This document shows positions 1-9,346 of a DNA stretch of 64,000 nt, piece after piece. The first letter of the stretch is position 1. Each line of letters opens with the position of its first letter. The stretch covers positions 43,706 to 107,705 of the forward strand of contig CBDALO010000132.1 of assembly GCA_965196985.1 (NCBI GenBank), written 5' to 3'. The stretch is from 2-12-FULL-35-23 sp965196985 (GTDB lineage: Bacteria; Pseudomonadota; Gammaproteobacteria; UBA12402). The notes beneath the pieces are model-generated. The model was not told where the DNA came from, did not search any database, and saw only the letters and a list, made by a program, of their open reading frames with translations. Both the position numbers and the translations under genes were made by a program.

Positions 1-811
1 AGTCACAGTTAACTTTTACAAAAGCTGACTTTTTAAATAAGTCTTCAATCTCATTGCGATCAAATTTTCTCAGTGCCTCTTCCATTTTTTCAGTTGAACA
101 ATTACAACGAAAGCAAACAGGCTCACTTTCATAAACTCGGACGGTCTCCTGATGGAATAAACGGTGTAATACATCAACGCTGCTTAAGCCTAGCAACTCA
201 TCTTTAGTTAATGTTTCAGCTAAAGTAACAAGATGCTCCCAATAATCATGCTCTTCCGCTTCATCGTGCTCGAGCTGCCCTTGACTAGGAAGCTGTTGCA
301 GTAAAAAACCAGCGGCTTCATTGTCATCTGCAAAAAGCCACAGCCTCGTTGGTAACTGTTCAGACTGATTAAAGTAGTGATCTATTGTAGTTGCTAAGCT
401 TGTCCCTGAAATTTCAGTTACTGCCTGATAACGCTGCTTAGCCCCTTGTGGATCAATGTTGATAAGCAAACGTCCCTTTCCTATTGCATCACTAAGCTTT
501 TTTGACAACTCACCCTTTTCTAAAGCTAGCCCCCTTAACTGTAATTTTTCATTAACCTGAGCCAATAAGAGGGATAAAGCCCCATCCCCTTGCACCTGTA
601 AAGTTAATCGCCCTTTAAACTTGATCGTTGATGAAAGCAAACCTGCTGCGCACAAGGCCTCTCCCATAAATCTCTTTGCCTGTTCAGAATAGCTAGTACT
701 TTCACAGGCTTTTTGATAGCTTGCTTTAAGGTGAATAAGCACCCCTCGCACAAGGTGCTTATCAAAAGTGAAACGCTGCAAAGTGTCGTGATTACTGCTG
801 TTTTCTGGCAT
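1..811 (-). CDS. hslO: Hsp33 redox-regulated chaperone, C-terminus beyond window edge
   Basis: Cytoplasmic holdase chaperone activated by oxidation; it protects unfolded proteins under oxidative and heat stress. The frame opens with ATG at 811 and stays open for 270 codons to the window edge. Near the end it shows F-R-C-N-C-S-T-E, the first cysteine pair (CxC) of the Hsp33 zinc switch. The last visible residues, V-K-V-N-C-D, begin the second (CxxC) pair, so only some 20 residues lie outside. The N-terminal part (MPENSSNHDTLQRF...) and the LQVQGDG-like core fit the family. It is divergent from ruvX, with 49 bp between the two starts, which must hold both promoters. Family assignment rests on the cysteine motif and overall length. 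Confidence 0.9.
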   Translation of the reverse strand, partial: MPENSSNHDTLQRFTFDKHLVRGVLIHLKASYQKACESTSYSEQAKRFMGEALCAAGLLSSTIKFKGRLTLQVQGDGALSLLLAQVNEKLQLRGLALEKGELSKKLSDAIGKGRLLINIDPQGAKQRYQAVTEISGTSLATTIDHYFNQSEQLPTRLWLFADDNEAAGFLLQQLPSQGQLEHDEAEEHDYWEHLVTLAETLTKDELLGLSSVDVLHRLFHQETVRVYESEPVCFRCNCSTEKMEEALRKFDRNEIEDLFKKSAFVKVNCD

Positions 812-860
812 ACTTTAGTACTTTCAAATTTAACTTACTGTCGCCGGAGTATAACGAAAA

Positions 861-1283
861 GTGGCCCAATATAATAGATTGTTAGCCTTTGATTACGGCA
901 CTAAACGCATTGGCAGCGCCTATGGCCAAAACATTACAAGTCAAGCTAAAGCGCTTAAACCTATTACAAACTCCCCACAAGGGCCCAACTGGAAAGATAT
1001 AAATAAGTTGGTTGCCGAGTGGTCGCCTCAAGCCATTATAGTTGGATTGCCGCTTAATATGGACGGCACCGAGCAAACAATTACCGAGCTAACCCGCCAG
1101 TTTGCTAAGCAGTTAAAAGAACGTTTTAAGCTTCCCGTTTTTCTTTATGATGAACGGCTATCTACAGCAGCAGCTAAAGAGCAGCTATTCTCAAAAGGAG
1201 GATACCGCGCTTTGCAAAAGCACTCCATTGACTCAACTGCAGCAAAGATTATTTTAGAAAGCTGGTTAGGTGAAAACCACTAA
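861..1283 (+). CDS. ruvX: RuvX/YqgF putative pre-16S rRNA nuclease
   Basis: RNase H-fold nuclease of the YqgF family, linked to maturation of the 5' end of 16S rRNA and formerly called a putative Holliday-junction resolvase. The 140-residue length is typical. The first acidic motif FDYGTKRIG lies at residues 10-18, the VGLPLNMDGTE motif in the middle, and the late YDERLSTAAA and HSIDSTAA motifs supply the other acidic residues. The start is GTG, with GGAG about 11 nt upstream; no better in-frame ATG precedes the conserved motif. It is followed by dsbB after 81 bp. Confidence 0.95.
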   Translation: MAQYNRLLAFDYGTKRIGSAYGQNITSQAKALKPITNSPQGPNWKDINKLVAEWSPQAIIVGLPLNMDGTEQTITELTRQFAKQLKERFKLPVFLYDERLSTAAAKEQLFSKGGYRALQKHSIDSTAAKIILESWLGENH

Positions 1284-1364
1284 AGCATAGAGATAAGCCC
1301 CCTTTTGTTTATTCATTATTATTAAGTAAAATGGCCTGATTAAAAAATTATTGGATAATAGATC

Positions 1365-1886
1365 ATGAAACTTAGTCACCGCTTTGTTTATTTTTTATTG
1401 CTGCTACTTAGCTGCTTTTTAATTTTATTTGGCTACTATCTACAGTATTACGATAATATCCAACCTTGTTTACTATGCGAGCTTCAACGTTACTGTATGT
1501 ATGGGCTCATTTTTTTATTTTGTTTGCTCATACTAGTAGCCCGTTGGCGCCCCGCGCAAATTACCATTAATACTCTGGCACTACTTTTATCCCTACTTGG
1601 ACTAGCAACAGCCGCCAGACAAGTTTGGTTACAACACCAACCTGTAGCCGCTGGACAAACCTTATCTTGCCTACCTAATGCAAGTTTTCTTTTTAAAAAC
1701 TTCCCATTAATCGAGGCATTAAAAATTTCTTATGCTGGAACAGCAGATTGTGCGGTGGTTAATTGGACACTGCTAGGTGGAAGCATTGCTGATTGGTCAT
1801 TCTTTTTCTTTATCGTTATTTCTGCGGGAGTCTTAATTCAGTATCGAAAAATTAATAAAGTCAGAACTGGGGGTAAAAACAGATAA
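1365..1886 (+). CDS. dsbB: Disulfide bond formation protein B (DsbB)
   Basis: Inner-membrane quinone reductase that reoxidises periplasmic DsbA and passes the electrons to ubiquinone. 173 residues with four hydrophobic segments (about 7-26, 45-59, 67-85, 141-158). The first periplasmic loop has the C35-x2-C38 pair in PCLLCELQR; the second loop has C102 and C129, the pair that exchanges with DsbA. Arg42 of the ELQR motif is the quinone-proximal position of the family. A rho-independent terminator follows the stop directly. No dsbA lies in this window. Confidence 0.95.
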   Translation: MKLSHRFVYFLLLLLSCFLILFGYYLQYYDNIQPCLLCELQRYCMYGLIFLFCLLILVARWRPAQITINTLALLLSLLGLATAARQVWLQHQPVAAGQTLSCLPNASFLFKNFPLIEALKISYAGTADCAVVNWTLLGGSIADWSFFFFIVISAGVLIQYRKINKVRTGGKNR

Positions 1887-1887
1887 A

Positions 1888-1914
1888 AAGAAGGGGCAGA
1901 TTCTGCCCCTTCTT
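1888..1914 (+). terminator. Rho-independent terminator after dsbB
   Basis: Near-perfect inverted repeat AAGAAGGGGCAGA / TCTGCCCCTTCTT starting one base after the dsbB stop codon, GC-rich in the stem and ending in a short T run. It should close the ruvX-dsbB transcript. Confidence 0.8.
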
Positions 1915-2080
1915 TGCCACCCTTCAAGCTTCCGTGCGTTAACTTCCTTGTTAAATCCTCCTGTGCAGCCACTTCCCTGTAGCTTCGCAATCACATTCCT
2001 TGTAGACCGCGTAGAAGTAAATTTATCACACCGCTCAATTATGGCAACATATTTTTTCATCTTTTTTAAATGGTAACTAT

Positions 2081-2262
2081 TCAGCTATCAACGATAAGAT
2101 TTTGAATAGTAATATTTGATTGAAATGCTTCAGTTAAGACCTGAAATAGGTTTTTCCTGTTTTTATTAGCTGTAGATAAAACACTGCGTATTCGACAAAA
2201 GTTTTTAGCCCCTTCCTGACTACGGAAACAACCAGAAATCTTTTGCTTCACTTTATTCATTC
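2081..2262 (-). pseudogene. C-terminal remnant of an IS66-family TnpC
   Basis: The reading frame encodes KVKQKISGCFRSQ...FCRIRSVLSTANKN, the characteristic C-terminal tail of many IS66-type transposases (K-x-K-x-QQKISG-FR, then F-x-x-IRS-x-x-STA). Only about 60 residues survive and the frame is cut exactly where the next IS66 element begins. It is not the C-terminus of the adjacent intact tnpC, which has a different sequence, so it records an older, different IS66 copy. No function is expected. The stretch 1915-2080 between the terminator and this remnant shows nothing I can name. Confidence 0.7.
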
Positions 2263-2350
2263 GTAAGCGATCCAGCAAGTACACCCTAGTCAACTAGTTA
2301 AATTCATGTGACTGTATGCTCCCGCAAATAGTAACAAGGAGCTTACGGTA

Positions 2351-3356
2351 ACCCCAGTTCGGAGTTAATAGTGATCAAGTAATTAAATTCTAATTGCTTG
2401 GCAACCTTTTCACTGCAGTAATTGTTAATGGCTCAATAATATAAGCAGCCAACCCAGCAACAAGATGTGTAATAGCATTTGCAACCGAGCGATGTCTGGT
2501 GTGCCAAATATGAAACTTATGTTTCAAGCAGCCAAAAACAGTCTCAATGATCCCTCGCTGATTTAATAACTGTTGCTCGTGATCGCTAAGTGGCTGCGCA
2601 TTTTTCATATTTTTTCTTTTGCGTGTAATTAACTTCAAACCGCTATCAAGTAGTTTTTCAAAAACAGCCTTCCCAATATAGCCTTTATCTCCGAAGGCCA
2701 AACCCTCCAGCCCTTCAAACAATGAGACACCTGCAGCTAAATCATGATGATTGCCGGGCGTGACTTTAAAGGCGATTAACTCACCTATGTCATTGATTAC
2801 TAAATGAAGTTTCAGACCAAAAAACCAACCAACAGATGTTTTTCCAAGTTTTGCAACCGCTTTAAATGTGCGGTGGCGTTTAGTGCGTTTAATGTGACAG
2901 TTTGGTAGGCAACTTGAGTCAATGTAGTAAATGCCACTACGCCTGCCACCGTTAAGAGTAATAAAAATTGTCAGTGGCATTAGCGCTCTAGGCATCAATT
3001 CAATAAAACGTGAGTAACTGGGTAAATTAGGGAAGTAATGTCCCCAGTATGTTCTTAGAAAGCCAGTATAAAAATATTTAAAGTTTCTATAGCCGATCAT
3101 TTGGAACAAAATCATGATTGTCATAATCTCGCTATAAGCTAAACAACAAGGTGGACCTGACTTTTTTTCTGCAGATGAAGGGAGTAGATCTTTGCGCTCA
3201 AGTGCTGCAAATTCCTCAGCAAAATCATCTATGCGACAAAATAACTCTATAACCTCGCGCTCATGTATCATAACCACATCCATTATTAGTAATAATTTCA
3301 AAAGGTTATATAAGTTTTTCACTAAATCCAAGGCTGCCATAACTCCGAACTGGGGT
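2351..3356 (-). mobile_element. IS982-family element, copy 1
   Basis: 1006 bp with terminal inverted repeats ACCCCAGTTCGGAGTT. Flanked by a 7-bp direct repeat tacggta (2344-2350 and 3357-3363), the target duplication. Removing the element and one repeat restores the IS66 leader: the A of the tnpA start codon is part of the duplicated target. Four further copies of this element are in the window. Confidence 0.95.
2390..3340 (-). CDS. IS982-family transposase
   Basis: DDE transposase of the IS982 family, 316 residues, apparently intact. The catalytic acidic residues are visible in YIDSSCLPNCHIKRTKRHR (first Asp), FGDKGYIG (second Asp) and IIETVFGCLK (Glu). The N-terminus runs into the terminal repeat, so the true start may be the later ATG at 3283 (MDVVMIHERE). 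Copies at 24206, 51749 and 57537 differ by only one or a few residues, which suggests recent activity of the family in this genome. Confidence 0.93.
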   Translation of the reverse strand: MAALDLVKNLYNLLKLLLIMDVVMIHEREVIELFCRIDDFAEEFAALERKDLLPSSAEKKSGPPCCLAYSEIMTIMILFQMIGYRNFKYFYTGFLRTYWGHYFPNLPSYSRFIELMPRALMPLTIFITLNGGRRSGIYYIDSSCLPNCHIKRTKRHRTFKAVAKLGKTSVGWFFGLKLHLVINDIGELIAFKVTPGNHHDLAAGVSLFEGLEGLAFGDKGYIGKAVFEKLLDSGLKLITRKRKNMKNAQPLSDHEQQLLNQRGIIETVFGCLKHKFHIWHTRHRSVANAITHLVAGLAAYIIEPLTITAVKRLPSN

Positions 3357-3362
3357 TACGGT

Positions 3363-3662
3363 ATGTCAGCAACAAATCCTGAAAATGAAAATGCTACTTA
3401 CACAGATGCTTATTGGGAAAAACACCTTTCCGACTTTAAGCAAAGCAAGTTAACCAAAGCGAAATACTGCCGAGAGAATAACGTACCTTACACGCAGTTT
3501 CTCTATCGTTTGAGAAGAGAACAGCAAAAAACGCTAGCAAAGGTTGTTTGCGTGTCTGAGCAGCCAGCACAACCAGTGGCTGTCATGCAGGTCAACTCAC
3601 ACATACAGATTAGCTTTTATGACCAGGATAGCTTAGCGTCTTTGATTCAGAGGCTTTGCTAA
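3363..3662 (+). CDS. tnpA: IS66 orf1 accessory protein TnpA
   Basis: 99-residue accessory protein of IS66 elements with an N-terminal helical DNA-binding region (YWEKHLSDFKQSKLTKAKYCRENNV...QFLYRLRR), the usual helix-turn-helix pattern of IS66 orf1. I chose the ATG at 3363 because it follows the original IS66 leader (ggagcttacgg) now interrupted by the IS982; anything upstream is IS sequence. It overlaps tnpB by a few bases, consistent with coupled translation. The IS982 has separated it from its native upstream region. Confidence 0.85.
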   Translation: MSATNPENENATYTDAYWEKHLSDFKQSKLTKAKYCRENNVPYTQFLYRLRREQQKTLAKVVCVSEQPAQPVAVMQVNSHIQISFYDQDSLASLIQRLC

Positions 3663-4012
3663 TGTTTCAGAACTGGAAAACACCGATCTGGTTTTATCGT
3701 ACCCCTGTGGACTTTAGAAAACAGATTGATGGCCTAGTAATGCTGATTGCCGATCATCTCTCAATGACCCCAAGCTCAGGCCAGCTATTTCTTTTTCGTA
3801 ACAGGCAGCGCGATAAAATAAAATTACTTTGGTACGACCAAAATGGTTTTTGGCTTTGCTACAAACGATTAGAAAAAGGTAAGCTGAAGTTCCCTAGCGA
3901 AGCAGATGAGACTATCGAGTTGACCCAAGATCAGTTAAGCTGGTTATTGTCAGGTTTAAACTGGATGAAGCAAAAGTCATTACCCAAAGTCTCTCCCGAG
4001 TTTTTTTACTAA
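3656..4012 (+). CDS. tnpB: IS66 orf2 accessory protein TnpB
   Basis: 118-residue protein with the IS66 orf2 signature: TPVDFRKQIDGL near residue 17, then GQLFLFRNRQRDKIKLLWYDQNGFWLCYKRLEKGKLKFP. TnpB is needed together with TnpA and TnpC for transposition of IS66 elements. The start overlaps the end of tnpA. Downstream, 4013-4240 holds no convincing gene: only a 30-codon reading frame at 4139-4231, which is too short to name. Confidence 0.92.
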   Translation: MLMFQNWKTPIWFYRTPVDFRKQIDGLVMLIADHLSMTPSSGQLFLFRNRQRDKIKLLWYDQNGFWLCYKRLEKGKLKFPSEADETIELTQDQLSWLLSGLNWMKQKSLPKVSPEFFY

Positions 4013-4240
4013 AATGGCAAAAAAAGTCTTGACAGGTTTTTTCTGTGTTTTTTGATTTTACACGTGATTTTAATGCTTGTTTTATATCCTTAGCCCAGGC
4101 TTTGTGAGATCCGCTAGGAGTTGAAAAGAAAACATCACAATGACCAGCTACCCCAAAAAAGTAATATGCGCTAACCAAGCGCCTGAGGAAGAAAATATTG
4201 CACTTAAAATGTCATGGTACACTTTGCAGTAGTTACTTGA

Positions 4241-5770
4241 ATGAGAAACGCAATGCAAACAGTCCCTAGTGAGCTTTTCTATCAACAAGTCGGAATAAAT
4301 GAAAAGCTTTGTCATAAGCTTGAAATAGAACATGCTCGTGTTGAACAGTATGCCGAGGCTTATGATCATTTGAAGATACAATTTGCTAAGCTCCAACGAC
4401 AGCATTTTGGCAGTAAATCTGAGCGCTACATAGAAGATCAGTTGCCACTCTTCGGTGATCTCTCAACACCGGAGGATCAAGAAGATGATGAAGCAGTTGT
4501 TGTCTCTTCTCACAAACGTAAGAAGAAGGTCAAGAATGAATTACCTGTGACGGTGAGAATCATTCCAGTAACTGATGACCAGCGTATTTGTCCTTGCGGT
4601 AAAGAAAAATGCCCAATGGGTTTTGAGACTAAAAAAATACTGAACTACAAACCAGCTGTCTTTGAAATGATTGAAGAGCGCCGTGAAAAACTAGGCTGTG
4701 ATTGCGAGCAAGGTGGTGTTACGGTTGCACCTAAGCCTTTACATATCCTGCCTAAGGCCGAGGCGTCTGAATCATTACTAGCGCATTTAGTGTCTAGTAA
4801 AATCAGGGATAGACAACCCTTTTATCATTTAGAAAAACAACTACGCTCACAATACGGCGTCAATCTATCCAGGCAAACTATGTCACGCTGGTTTATTGAG
4901 CTGACTAAACCTTTACAGCCGATTTATAATCTATTGAAGGATGAGCTGCTGGATTATGAAATAGCAAGTTGTGACGCGACTAAATTACAAGTCTTAAAAG
5001 AGCCTGGTCGACGGCCACAAACTAAGTCACTGATTCATTGCATGCGAGGTGGTGCTCCTGGTCGTGAGGTTATCCTGTTTGCCTATACGCCAAGTGACCA
5101 CAGTGAGTTTCTAGTAGAATGGTTTCAAGGGTGGACTGGCAAGCTTCATACTGATGCAAGCCCTATATTCGACCAATTAGAAAATACCGGCGTTACGATC
5201 ATTGCGTGCAACCTTCATGCCCGCAGGAAATTTGAAGAGATCACCAAGGCGACCAAAAAGAATGGGTTAGCCGCTCATGCTATGCGGGTCTATAAAAAAC
5301 TCTACCGGATTGAAAGAAAGGCGAAAGAAGAAGAGATGTCGCCTGAGCAACGCCTTGCGCTTCGGCAGAAAGAATCAAAACCGATTATGGATGAGTACAA
5401 GGAGTGGCTAGAGGAGTATTATCCAAAGGTTCTACCACAATCTCATCTTGGCAGGGCAATGGAATATGTCATCAAGCATTGGGAAAACATGACTCGGTTT
5501 CTTGATGATGGTAGATGTGAGATTGATAACAATCACACAGAGAGAGACATTAAGCTCTTAGTGCTTGCAAGGAAGAACTTTCTATTTTGCGACACAATGC
5601 CAGGCGCTAACGCACTAGCAATGCATGCAAGTCTAGCTCTAACTGCTGAACTGCATCATCACAATGTCTGTCGATACTTCACCTATCTTTATGAGCGCCT
5701 ACCACATTGCAAAACATTAGAAGATATTGAGGCACTGCTGCCATGGAATGTGCCGCCGGATAGCACCTAG
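4241..5770 (+). CDS. tnpC: IS66-family transposase TnpC
   Basis: 509-residue transposase. An N-terminal coiled-coil-like region (H-K-L-E-I-E...LQRQHFGSKSER) leads to a zinc-binding stretch (ICPCGKEKCPMG), then the RNase H-like DDE domain: Asp in SCDATKLQV, a second Asp in KLHTDASPIFDQ and Glu in the C-terminal EIDNNHTERDIK motif, followed by KNFLFCDT. Length is normal for the family and the frame is unbroken, so this IS66 could be functional except for the IS982 in its leader. The 228-bp gap from tnpB is longer than usual. Confidence 0.93.
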   Translation: MRNAMQTVPSELFYQQVGINEKLCHKLEIEHARVEQYAEAYDHLKIQFAKLQRQHFGSKSERYIEDQLPLFGDLSTPEDQEDDEAVVVSSHKRKKKVKNELPVTVRIIPVTDDQRICPCGKEKCPMGFETKKILNYKPAVFEMIEERREKLGCDCEQGGVTVAPKPLHILPKAEASESLLAHLVSSKIRDRQPFYHLEKQLRSQYGVNLSRQTMSRWFIELTKPLQPIYNLLKDELLDYEIASCDATKLQVLKEPGRRPQTKSLIHCMRGGAPGREVILFAYTPSDHSEFLVEWFQGWTGKLHTDASPIFDQLENTGVTIIACNLHARRKFEEITKATKKNGLAAHAMRVYKKLYRIERKAKEEEMSPEQRLALRQKESKPIMDEYKEWLEEYYPKVLPQSHLGRAMEYVIKHWENMTRFLDDGRCEIDNNHTERDIKLLVLARKNFLFCDTMPGANALAMHASLALTAELHHHNVCRYFTYLYERLPHCKTLEDIEALLPWNVPPDST

Positions 5771-5814
5771 CACGTGTTAGCTACGGAAGCAAGGACGCCC
5801 GTGGATCGCTTACA

Positions 5815-6336
5815 AATCTTGCACTGGAAGTCTTAAAAAAACTCCTTAATGATGAGATTAAATCACGTTCTAGCAGGAATCTTATCCAAGGCCGCACGCT
5901 CATGGAAATGCTAGAAAATACTATCAAACGCTATCACGCTAAAATACTCACTTCGACTGAATTTATGAATGAACTGATTAGTTTTGCAAAAGACATTCAT
6001 TCAATGGATCAGGAGCCGAAAAAGCTGGGTCTTTCTGATTATGAGTATGCTTTTTACACGGCAATTGCTGACAATAACAGCGCTGTTGAGTTAATGCAAA
6101 AAGAAACACTTAAGCAGTTAGCTATTATCTTATTCAAAAAAGTCAAAGCAAACGCATCAATAGATTGGACAATTAAGGAAAGTGTGAGAGCAAGGTTAAA
6201 AGTATTGATTAAGCGTACTCTAAGAAAATATGGTTACCCACCTGATATGGAGATACTAGCCACAGACAACATTATCAAACAGGCTGAAATGATAGTTCCA
6301 GATTTTATTGCTGATAGCGTAGATTGTTCTGAGTAA
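5815..6336 (+). pseudogene. hsdR: C-terminal fragment of a type I restriction enzyme R subunit (HsdR)
   Basis: The frame encodes NLALEVLKKLLNDEIKSRSS...LIQGRTLMEMLENTIKRYH and later LGLSDYEYAFYTAIADN, TIDWT-like SIDWTIKESVRARLKVLIKR and LRKYGYPPDM. This is the C-terminal helical domain of HsdR that docks to the methyltransferase part of EcoKI/EcoR124-like enzymes. It is open back to the IS66 end, so the nuclease and helicase domains (some 800 residues) are gone and no hsdM or hsdS is present here. It starts inside the fragment with no own start codon; an ATG at 5902 is only incidental. Non-functional relic of a restriction system. Confidence 0.8.
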
Positions 6337-6381
6337 ATTATTTTATTGTCACTAACTAGAAATCAATTAATGAAACTCTAA

Positions 6382-7328
6382 TTAAGAATCAATAGCCTTT
6401 TTTAATTTATCAAGAGCATCAAAAGGCACACCAGTGGTTTCGCTAATTAACTGACCATCTAAGCCTTTTTTAGCATACTGGTAGCAATAGTCATTTTTTC
6501 TTGTTGTATGCCTTGTGCTCGGCCTTCTTGCCGTAATTGATCTGCTGCAGACATAATCGTCTCCTTCATATCAGGTAGTGCTTCAGCTAACAGCGTGACA
6601 ATTTCACTACCATAGTTGTCTTTCTCATATTCTAGCGCATATTTTACCAGCCTAGAAATGTGTTTTCCACCATCCAGTGTTTTGATTAATTGTAGCAAAT
6701 CATGCTGAATCAGCTCTTTAATAATCGGTATAAGATCACGGCTATACGCGTGCTTGTGGCATAACTCCATGGCAGCCACATGCCCATGCGTTAATAGCTC
6801 ATCATCTGGTATGACCGACAGATCAATTAGCGGGGCAGGGGCGTTGTAAAGCTCTTGGGCGAGTGCCGCATCCTCAAATAAATCGAAGAAACTCAGTGTG
6901 TAGGGGTAGGGTTTCTGTTTGCCGTTATAAAATATTAAGTTTAGAATTAACGGCAGTTTAAGCTGATCATTTTGATCCTTTTTTGGCATTTGTTTTAAAA
7001 ACCGATCCCAAATTTTGCAGCGATAATACCACAACCTAAAAGCCATAAGAGGGTCAGGGGTGGATTGGTGCTCGCTGAGCACGTACAAAAAAATCTGATC
7101 TTTGCCGTACTGCTTTTTGAGTTTCACTTGGTAGAGCACATCCGTAAACGCAGTTTGGAAATCTTCTTCGATGAAGCTATCGTTTTCTAAGTGCAGTGTT
7201 TCCCAGTCAATCATCTTTTGGATTTTTTTAGGCAAGTGCGCCTTAAAAAAATCCTTGGCAATCTCGATGTCCTGGAGCGAACTTTTAAAAAAAAGATCGT
7301 GATGCTTAATGGCGTGCTTGCTCTTCAT
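6382..7328 (-). CDS. Rpn/YhgA-family PD-(D/E)XK nuclease, copy 1 (C-terminal frameshift)
   Basis: Member of the Rpn (recombination-promoting nuclease) family, also annotated as putative transposase/YhgA-like. It begins MKSKHAIKHHDLFFKSSLQD. The core has the acidic FTDVLY motif and FLYVLSEHQSTPD, the D and E-x-Q parts of the PD-(D/E)XK active site. The 0 frame stops at 6459 after ...TSMLKKA. A -1 shift at the run CTAAAAAAGGC (about 6464-6472) gives ...MLKKGLDGQLISETTG and runs to 6382, matching the C-terminal tail of the other two copies (at 29682 and 43213). So this is either a 1-nt mutation or slippage on a classic A-AAA-AAG site. DNA cleavage by the family is established; the host role is not known. 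Confidence 0.8.
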
Positions 7329-7457
7329 TTGTCGTCCTTACATCAATGACCTTGCAAAACTAAGTGGCTCACAGGCCACCACACAAAACAGGTGTGATGA
7401 CGATTGCGGTTGTTGATCTGGTCTCTTTCAAGCTAGCCAGCAATCAGTCCTAAATAG

Positions 7458-9334
7458 TGACTGACAGAAAACCCGCAAAGCCTTTTATTTTCAATGTTTC
7501 GGGGCGAACTGGTCACATGAAGATTTTCAAAAAACAGCACTAAATACTCGTTTTCCAGCTATTTACAGCTTATTTTCGATATAATGCCTTAATCTTCGAT
7601 GATTTTTCGCCACAGCATGGTAACTCTTCACTGGAAAGCAAGAATGACAAGACTAGCCCAAAATCCACAAATGCAAATTGGCCAAGTAGATATTTCTAAA
7701 ATTCAAATCAGCTCTAAATCACGGGATGACATTCCAAAATTATTAAAAGGGCTACAGTTTATTTATAGTACACCCTCTGTACGGAAGGAGATTTTCGAAC
7801 TACTAGAGGCTCGGATTGCACCTGAGGTTGACAAGAATAATGGACGCCCTGGTATGGAATTATGGAAAATATTGGTCATGGGAGTACTCCGCCTGAGTCT
7901 AAATTGTGATTATGATCGACTGCATGAACTTGTGAATCAACATAAAACCATTCGTGAAATGCTAGGGCATGCTGATTTTTTCGATAAAATAGAGTATCAG
8001 CTGCAAACAATTAAAGACAATGTCTCGCTACTCACTCCCGAGTTGTTAGATGAGATTAATCAAGTTGTTGTGAAAGCTGGTCATTCATTGTTAAAAAAAA
8101 GTGAGCCTCTGCGAGGCCGTTGCGATTCCTTTGTGGTTGAAACAGACGTACATTTTCCAACAGACATAAGCTTACTGTTTGACGCAATGCGCAAAATAAT
8201 TCAGCAGGTGGCCAAGCTGTGTGAACACAGCGGATTGAGTGACTGGCGTCAATATCGATATAACATCAAGCATCTGAAACGGCTCATGCGAATAGCTCAA
8301 CTAAAAAAGCGCAGTAAGAGCAAGCAAGCAGATCAACAAAACAAAAAGGACAAGGCAATCAAGGATGCTCATCAGGAGTATCTCAATATTGCGCAAAAAT
8401 ATTTAGATAAAGCACATGCCTCAATAAACGCTATCCAGAAAGCCGATCTACTGAAGCCGCAAGATGCGCCACTGGTTGAAAATATAGAAATGTTCACGGT
8501 TCATGCAGATCGCCAAGTTGATCAAATTAAACGCCGAATATTATTGGATGAAAAGATCCCGCATGAAGAAAAAGTCTTTTCTGTCTTTCAGCCACATACT
8601 GAATGGATTGTAAAAGGAAAGGCTGGTGTACCAGTCGAATTAGGAATGAAAGTCTGTGTCTTGGAGGTCAACACCAATTTATATTGCATCATCGTGTGAT
8701 GGAGAATGAGACTGATGACAAGGTCGCCGTATCTATGGTTCAAGAGACCCAACAAAAGTTCCCAGAGTTAAACACATGTAGTTTTGATAAGGGCTTTCAT
8801 TCAAAAGAAAATCAATCTGCGTTAGCAGATATTTTGGAAGTTGTTGCATTGCCGAGAAAAGGTCGACTCTCAAAGGAAGCACAGGAAATTGAAAAGTCAG
8901 ACTCGTTTGTGAAAGCGAAACAAAAGCATTCTGCGGTAGAATCCAGTATTAATGCTCTTGAAGTTCATGGGTTGGATCAATGCCTAGATCACGGCATTGA
9001 TGGCTTTAAGAGTTATGTTAGCTTAGCGATTGTTGGAAAAAACATAGATCGTATCGGAAGTCTTATACAAAGAGCTGAGCAAAGGAAAGCAGCGCGACTA
9101 AAAAAACGCATTCGAGGTCGCAGCCCACCGTTAGCTGCCTAGTCAGCCTCAGAATATCCCATTGTATTCCAGAAAGCAGGATGCTTTTTTTCGTATCAAA
9201 ACAGCGAGATTTCATTTTTTTGTACGCGGCCAGGGCTTAACATGCTATTTTTATTATGATCTCGTGCGGATATAAAAAAATGAAAGTGTAATAAAACAAC
9301 AAAGACTAAGAATTAGTAGGTTTTCTGTCAGTCA
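7458..9334 (+). mobile_element. ISNCY-type insertion sequence
   Basis: 1877 bp between perfect 16-bp inverted repeats TGACTGACAGAAAACC and their complement. The flanking direct repeats ctaaatag (7450-7457 and 9335-9342) are the target duplication. The uninterrupted target occurs once in the duplicated block at about 44305-44315, which proves the boundaries. It carries one frameshifted transposase gene; 9143-9320 is non-coding 3' sequence. Confidence 0.93.
7644..9142 (+). pseudogene. ISNCY-type transposase, frameshifted
   Basis: The protein resembles ISNCY-family transposases: FIYSTPSVRKEIFELLEAR...DKNNGRPGMELWKILVMGVLR then NCDYDRLHELVNQHKTIREMLGH. It is carried in two frames: 7644-8699 ends ...KVCVLEVNTNLYCIIV, while 8660-9142 continues correctly with GGQHQFILHHRVMENE...FDKGFHSKENQ to ...GRSPPLAA. 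One missing G near 8668 explains the break. The ATG at 7644 follows a GGAAAG ribosome site. It is likely inactive unless frameshifting occurs. Confidence 0.82.
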
Positions 9335-9346
9335 CTAAATAGTGCG

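Larger units (their letters stand above)
2263..5813 (+). mobile_element. IS66-family element no. 1 (tnpA-tnpB-tnpC), carrying an IS982
   Basis: Ends are the inverted repeats GTAAGCGATCCA at 2263-2274 and its complement finishing in CGCTTAC at 5807-5813. Inside are the three standard IS66 genes in one direction, with an IS982 copy wedged between the left end and tnpA. No 8-bp target duplication is visible (left flank attcattc, right flank aaatcttg), so one side was rearranged after insertion. The left neighbour is an IS66 remnant and the right neighbour a restriction-gene remnant. Confidence 0.85.

Noticed and set aside
1833..2060. 75-codon minus-strand reading frame after dsbB
   Set aside because: It runs through the dsbB end and its terminator, has no ribosome site and resembles nothing known.
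3912..4178. 88-codon minus-strand frame in the IS66 tnpB-tnpC gap
   Set aside because: Antisense to tnpB and without recognisable motifs; most likely chance.
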